Part shown: one piece after another, positions 14,017 to 17,249 of the stretch | Position numbering within the stretch: position 1 is the stretch's first letter | Layout of the letters: each line of letters opens with the position of its first letter | DNA from: Deltaproteobacteria bacterium | GTDB lineage: Bacteria > Myxococcota > Myxococcia > Myxococcales > 40CM-4-68-19 | Direction: 5' to 3' | Assembly: GCA_005879505.1 (NCBI GenBank) | Contig: VBKQ01000368.1 | Span: 1-17,249 of the forward strand | DNA: 17,249 nucleotides | Program-made: the position numbers and the translations under genes | Notes under the pieces: generated by a model | The model's database searches: none | What the model was told of the DNA's origin: nothing | What the model saw: the letters and a program-made list of their open reading frames with translations, nothing else

Positions 14017-15776
14017 TCCTGCCTCACGGAGAACTCGAGCTTCCAGGCGCGTCCCGCCGGCGAGACGAGGTGCAGCTCGAGCGTTCCCACCTCGGTGACG
14101 TGCGACCGCAGGTGGACGGGCAGCACTTCGCCCGCGCTGCCGTCGGCGGCGGGGAGCGTCGTCTCGATGGGCGGCAGCTCCTCCAGATCGTCCACCGCCT
14201 CGACGACGGCACCGGGCGCGTCGTCGCGGCGCGCGCTGGAAGCGAAGAAGCGGAACGAAGCGGTCTCGCCGACCACCGCGCCGACCTCCAGCTGCGGGAG
14301 GTCGACGGTGCTGCCTTCCTCCATCCCGAACGGCGCCAGGCAGACCGCGCGAACGGGCGGGGCGAACCCGGGGACCGCCGGTGTCGCCGCTTCCACGCCG
14401 ACGTAGTAGGCGCGCGCCGTGCCTCCGCGGATGCGGATTCCGCGGCCGCGGCGCGCCAACCCCGAGTAGGAGGCGCCGAGCGCCACCGCCAGGTCGAGTG
14501 AGGCGGAACGCAGCAGCTTGAGCGGCGCCCCGCCTTCGGCGCGCACCCAGCGATCGACGAGCGAGGCGACGCGCTCTTGCAGCGATCCGTCCTTGAAGAC
14601 GCCGCCGTTGAAGAGGATGGCGGTGGGATGCAGGAAGGTTGCCCCGGGCCGCCGGGCCAGCGTGCCGCTGCCGCGGCGCAAGAACGCCGCGAGATGCCTG
14701 GTGACCGCCGGATCCTGCGCGTACGGCAGTCCGAGCGTGGTGAGTCCCGTCCGCCGCTGCGTGGCTGGTGCGGCCGCCACGTCGACGTCCGGGAAGAATG
14801 CGTCCACCGTGCGCCGCAGCTCCTCCTTGGTGATCTCCGCCCTTATCGTTCCGCCCACCAGACCGCTGCCCCGCCCAGGGATCGAGAGCGAACTCGTCCC
14901 GGTCTCCTTGGCGTTGCGGCAGGCGTGGGCGAGGGCGGCGAACTGCCAGGAATCGAGCTTCGTGCCCTGCGACCTCAGCTTCTCGCTGACGACGTGCGCG
15001 AGGGCGAGGTCGACGTTGTCGCCCCCGAGCAGGATGTGGTCGCCGACGGCGAGGCGCGTCAGTGCGAGCCGGCCTTCGTCCTCGCCGACGGAGATGAGCG
15101 AGAAGTCGCTGGTACCGCCACCGACGTCGACCACCAGGATCACGTCGCCCGGCCGGACATGCTTGCGCCATTCGTCTCCCGCCGCTTCCACCCAGGCGTA
15201 CAGCGCGGCCTGCGGCTCCTCGAGAAGAGTGAGATTGGCCAGACCCGCTTGCGCCGCCGCCTGGACCGTCAGCTCGCGCGCCACCGCATCGAACGAAGCG
15301 GGCACGGTCAGCGTGACCGCCTGGCCACCCAGTGAGACGCCCTCGTGCGCGTGCGCCTCTTCCCAGCCGGCGCGGATCTGACCGAGGATTCGCGCAGCAG
15401 CATCGAGCGGCGAGATCCTCGGCGTCGAAGCGTCCGCTCCCACCGGGAGGAGCTGCGAGCGACGGTCCACGCCGGGATGGGAGAGCCAGCTCTTCGAAGA
15501 GCTGACGAGCCGGCCCGGGACTTGACCGCCGCGCTCGCGCGCGTACGTCCCCACGATGAATTCGCCGAGCTCTTCGTGCGGCGGCGGCAGATAGATGAAG
15601 GAGGGAAGCAGCTGGCGCGCCGCCATTTCCTGGCGCGCGACCATCTGCGGAACCTCCAACGGAATGGGAGCCGGCAGCGGCTCGCCGGGCCCGGCGGGCT
15701 CGATCGCGAGATCCACCTCGGCCACGGAGCTGTTGGTGGTGCCGAGATCGATCCCGACCGAATAGCGCGAATCCAT
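14013..15776 (-). CDS. Hsp70-like ATPase (YegD-like), first of pair
   Basis: A 587-residue Hsp70/actin-fold ATPase. It has phosphate-1 VGIDLGTTNSS (7-17), the conserved lysine in SSSKSWLSHP (K95), LTVPASFD (156-163), LLEEPQAALYAW (184-195), phosphate-2 VVDVGGGTSDF (215-225), GGDN (251-254) and LFNGGVFK (388-395). A beta-rich C-terminal part (about 480-587) ends TEVGTLELHL...WKLEFSVR, so the helical lid of DnaK is absent. The start ATG 15776 overlaps the DUF2760 stop as TGATG, with GGAG eight bases upstream; a TTG just before it is in frame but unneeded. It overlaps the next gene by four bases (GTGA). The conserved nucleotide-binding residues suggest real ATP binding or hydrolysis. The chaperone role is inferred from family; no DnaJ or GrpE gene is nearby. 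Confidence 0.88.
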   Translation of the reverse strand: MDSRYSVGIDLGTTNSSVAEVDLAIEPAGPGEPLPAPIPLEVPQMVARQEMAARQLLPSFIYLPPPHEELGEFIVGTYARERGGQVPGRLVSSSKSWLSHPGVDRRSQLLPVGADASTPRISPLDAAARILGQIRAGWEEAHAHEGVSLGGQAVTLTVPASFDAVARELTVQAAAQAGLANLTLLEEPQAALYAWVEAAGDEWRKHVRPGDVILVVDVGGGTSDFSLISVGEDEGRLALTRLAVGDHILLGGDNVDLALAHVVSEKLRSQGTKLDSWQFAALAHACRNAKETGTSSLSIPGRGSGLVGGTIRAEITKEELRRTVDAFFPDVDVAAAPATQRRTGLTTLGLPYAQDPAVTRHLAAFLRRGSGTLARRPGATFLHPTAILFNGGVFKDGSLQERVASLVDRWVRAEGGAPLKLLRSASLDLAVALGASYSGLARRGRGIRIRGGTARAYYVGVEAATPAVPGFAPPVRAVCLAPFGMEEGSTVDLPQLEVGAVVGETASFRFFASSARRDDAPGAVVEAVDDLEELPPIETTLPAADGSAGEVLPVHLRSHVTEVGTLELHLVSPAGRAWKLEFSVRQE

Positions 15777-16315
15777 CAAGGCAGCTCCACTTCCGCGGGC
15801 GCGATCACGGTGGAGTCGCCCGACGCCGCCGGCATCCGGATCTGCGCCGCCTTCCAGCCGTGGTGGCGCAGGACGCCTGAAAAGGGCGGACTTCCGGTCA
15901 CGTTGCCGGTCAGGCGCACGGCCCGGGGATCGAAACCGGCGGCGAGGGTCACGGGACTTCCCTCGGGCTCGGCGCGGACGGGGATGAGCGTGAACGCTTC
16001 GCGCACGGCTTTGCGGCAGCCGTCGTGCACCGTGCGGGCGGCGGCGCCCACTTGCGCGTCCGAAAAGCCGGCCAGATCCTCCTCGCAGAAGTCGATCAGG
16101 CGCCCCTCGCGCTGCAGGAGGGACAGGAGGTGGAGCGCCTGCGTGGGGCTCATGGGATCGGGTGGCTTAGCGAGCGGGGGGCGCTCGCCTGCGGGAAGGG
16201 CGCCGCCGGAGCGGAGGGCTGCGACCCGCGCCGCAAAGGGCGCATCGAAGACGATGCGGAACCAGCAGACGACCGCGAGCCACAGGCGCGCGAAGAATGA
16301 AGGCTGAACGGGCAT
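15776..16315 (-). CDS. DUF2760 protein, first gene of the Hsp70-pair operon
   Basis: A 179-residue protein matching DUF2760, a family I know mainly as the neighbour of paired Hsp70-like genes. One hydrophobic or amphipathic segment near the start (FFARLWLAVVCWFRIVFDA, 7-25) may anchor it to the membrane. A Pro-rich linker follows, then the conserved body: LLQREGRLIDFCEEDL (66-81), GAAARTVHDGCRK (90-102), FDPRAVRLTGNV (128-139), HHGW (151-154) and VIAPAEVEL (170-178). A TTG start at 16351 would add 12 residues. The ATG at 16315 is preferred because MPVQPSFFARLW resembles family N-termini, though neither start has a clear ribosome site. Translation is coupled to the Hsp70-like gene through TGATG. 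Its function is undescribed as far as I know; a membrane-linked adaptor for the Hsp70 pair is a guess. Confidence 0.85.
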   Translation of the reverse strand: MPVQPSFFARLWLAVVCWFRIVFDAPFAARVAALRSGGALPAGERPPLAKPPDPMSPTQALHLLSLLQREGRLIDFCEEDLAGFSDAQVGAAARTVHDGCRKAVREAFTLIPVRAEPEGSPVTLAAGFDPRAVRLTGNVTGSPPFSGVLRHHGWKAAQIRMPAASGDSTVIAPAEVELP

Positions 16316-16372
16316 GGGCGCGGAACTTACGGCGGAACGCGCTCTCGTCAACCTGATTCGAGGCGCGGGCGT

Positions 16373-16705
16373 TCACGGCGCAGGTATCCGCACGATCTCG
16401 CAGCTCCGTTCCAGGGCGCGATCGAAAGAGATCCACTTGCCGTCCGGCGACCAGTGCGGGTGGATGGCCTCCTCTCCGTGGTTGGTGATCTGCCGCCGGG
16501 CGCCGCCGTCGGCGTTCGCCAGCAGCTTGGTGCTCTTCCCGGCGCGGTTGGAGTCGAACACGATCCAGCGGGAGTCCGGCGACCAGGAGGATTCTTCGGA
16601 GACCTGCGGCGTGAGGCTCAGGATCTGATCAGGCTGCACCAGGAAGGGGGCGAGAATCACCAGGAACGCCGCCATGGGCGAAGAACACCAGGACACCGGT
16701 CGCAT
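16373..16705 (-). CDS. Small exported PD40/TolB-like protein (two propeller blades)
   Basis: A 110-residue open frame with a hydrophobic N-terminal signal-like segment (MAAFLVILAPFLVQP, 11-25) and two PD40 motifs: SSWSPDSRWIVFDSNR (39-54) and HPHWSPDGKWISFDR (82-96). These are the WSPDG..I.F blades of TolB-type beta-propellers. Complete propellers need six or more blades, so this is either a remnant or a mini-protein that must oligomerise. ATG 16705 and ATG 16675 are both possible; the second begins directly at the signal-like segment, and neither has a good ribosome site. It ends 57 bp before the DUF2760 start on the same strand, so it could be the first gene of that operon. The link may be only positional. 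Confidence 0.55.
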   Translation of the reverse strand: MRPVSWCSSPMAAFLVILAPFLVQPDQILSLTPQVSEESSWSPDSRWIVFDSNRAGKSTKLLANADGGARRQITNHGEEAIHPHWSPDGKWISFDRALERSCEIVRIPAP

Positions 16706-16806
16706 TCCGGAGGCGGTCCACGCGGCCCGTTTCGTTACCGTCTGACCGGGAGAGGTGACCGGAACAGGGTGTTATACCTGCGGCCGTGAACCCGTCCGAG
16801 GGCCGC

Positions 16807-17249
16807 ATGGGGGTTGCCGCGGGAGTTCGGGGGCGGACAGGTCGGGCCTTGCGATGGTTCATCGCGGTCGGTCTGCTTCTCGGCTTCGGTTGGTTCTTCG
16901 CAACCCGGCTCGACCCGGCCGCGCTCGTGCGGGCGCTCGGCGGCGCCGATTATCGCCTGGTGCTGTTGTGCGCGGTCGGGCACATGGTGATCCTGCATCC
17001 GCTCAAGGCATGGCGCTGGTCGCTCATGCTCGCGCCGATGCAGCGGATCTCGCCTTGGACCTTGTACCAGTACAATCTCGCCGGCTGCGCCGCGACCAAC
17101 GTGCTGCCGGCGCGGTCGGGCCAGGCGGTGCGCGTCGTCCTGGTGTGCCGCCATGGCCTGCCGGTCACGGGCGCCATCGCCGTCGTCGTCCTCGAAGAGA
17201 TTCTGAATGCGTCGGTGCTGGCGTTGATCGCCTTGCCGCTGCCATTCAT
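16807..17249 (+). CDS. Flippase-like integral membrane protein (LPG synthase TM/UPF0104 family), 5' part
   Basis: An open frame running off the right edge; 147 codons are visible. Hydrophobic segments lie at about 17-33, 49-65 and 119-146. The stretch YNLAGCAATNVLPARSGQAV (89-108), followed by RVVLVCRHGLPVTGAIAVVVLEE, matches the conserved N-LLPAR-GE-R...E region of the lysylphosphatidylglycerol-synthase transmembrane (flippase-like, AglD2/UPF0104) family. Members of this family are thought to handle lipids or lipid-linked glycans. GAGGG at 16798-16802 supports ATG 16807; GTG 16786 is in frame but lacks a ribosome site. It is divergent from the PD40 gene. The substrate cannot be inferred. Confidence 0.85.
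   Translation, partial: MGVAAGVRGRTGRALRWFIAVGLLLGFGWFFATRLDPAALVRALGGADYRLVLLCAVGHMVILHPLKAWRWSLMLAPMQRISPWTLYQYNLAGCAATNVLPARSGQAVRVVLVCRHGLPVTGAIAVVVLEEILNASVLALIALPLPF

Noticed and set aside
14017..15171. N-terminal extension of the 880-residue Hsp70 gene (would give 1265 residues)
   Set aside because: This part is the upstream paralogue read in the wrong frame; the Hsp70 N-terminus AVGIDLGT follows the GTG at 14016, which has its own ribosome site.

Overview
The window is GC-rich bacterial chromosome, roughly two-thirds G+C or more by eye. As a result, long antisense and shadow open frames cover most of it. A myxobacterial or other former deltaproteobacterial lineage fits best. The reasons are an elongation factor G of the mitochondrial-like (spd/EFG1) type, a lipoprotein with HAF repeats, a bacterial topoisomerase IB, a TrpB2-type tryptophan synthase and a DUF2760/Hsp70/Hsp70 operon. 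This assignment is inference; no rRNA or tRNA gene is present to anchor it.

Layout, left to right. A DUF2058 (YaiL-like) gene (106-630, +) converges on a minus-strand group. That group is a cytochrome-c/HAF-repeat lipoprotein (2606-4744), a long-chain acyl-CoA synthetase (790-2529) and a 52-residue two-helix membrane protein (632-790) coupled to the ligase through TGATG. Facing away is a stand-alone TrpB2 gene (4913-6268, +). An approximately 490-bp, lower-GC patch follows (6311-6797). It has copies of the palindrome GTTCAACCGGTTGAAC at its edges and holds a propeller-like gene remnant. EF-G (6844-8961, -) is divergent from topoisomerase IB (9248-10342, +).

Downstream of the topoisomerase is a collapsed locus (10400-10994, +). 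It contains a MarR regulator cut off before its C-terminal helices, then out of frame the selectivity-filter segment of a ClC chloride channel, then what looks like the last residues of that channel's CBS domain. A convergent cold-shock protein gene (11065-11265, -) follows.

The most notable block is 11374-16315 on the minus strand: DUF2760, a 587-residue Hsp70-like protein and an 880-residue Hsp70-like protein with a long C-terminal extension. They are joined by stop/start overlaps (TGATG and GTGA), so they are almost certainly made together. They probably form a dedicated Hsp70 system of unknown client, with no J-protein or GrpE beside it. A two-blade PD40 mini-protein lies just upstream, and the first 147 codons of a flippase-like (LPG synthase transmembrane family) membrane protein run off the right end.

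All calls come from reading the sequence and remembered family motifs; no database search was run.
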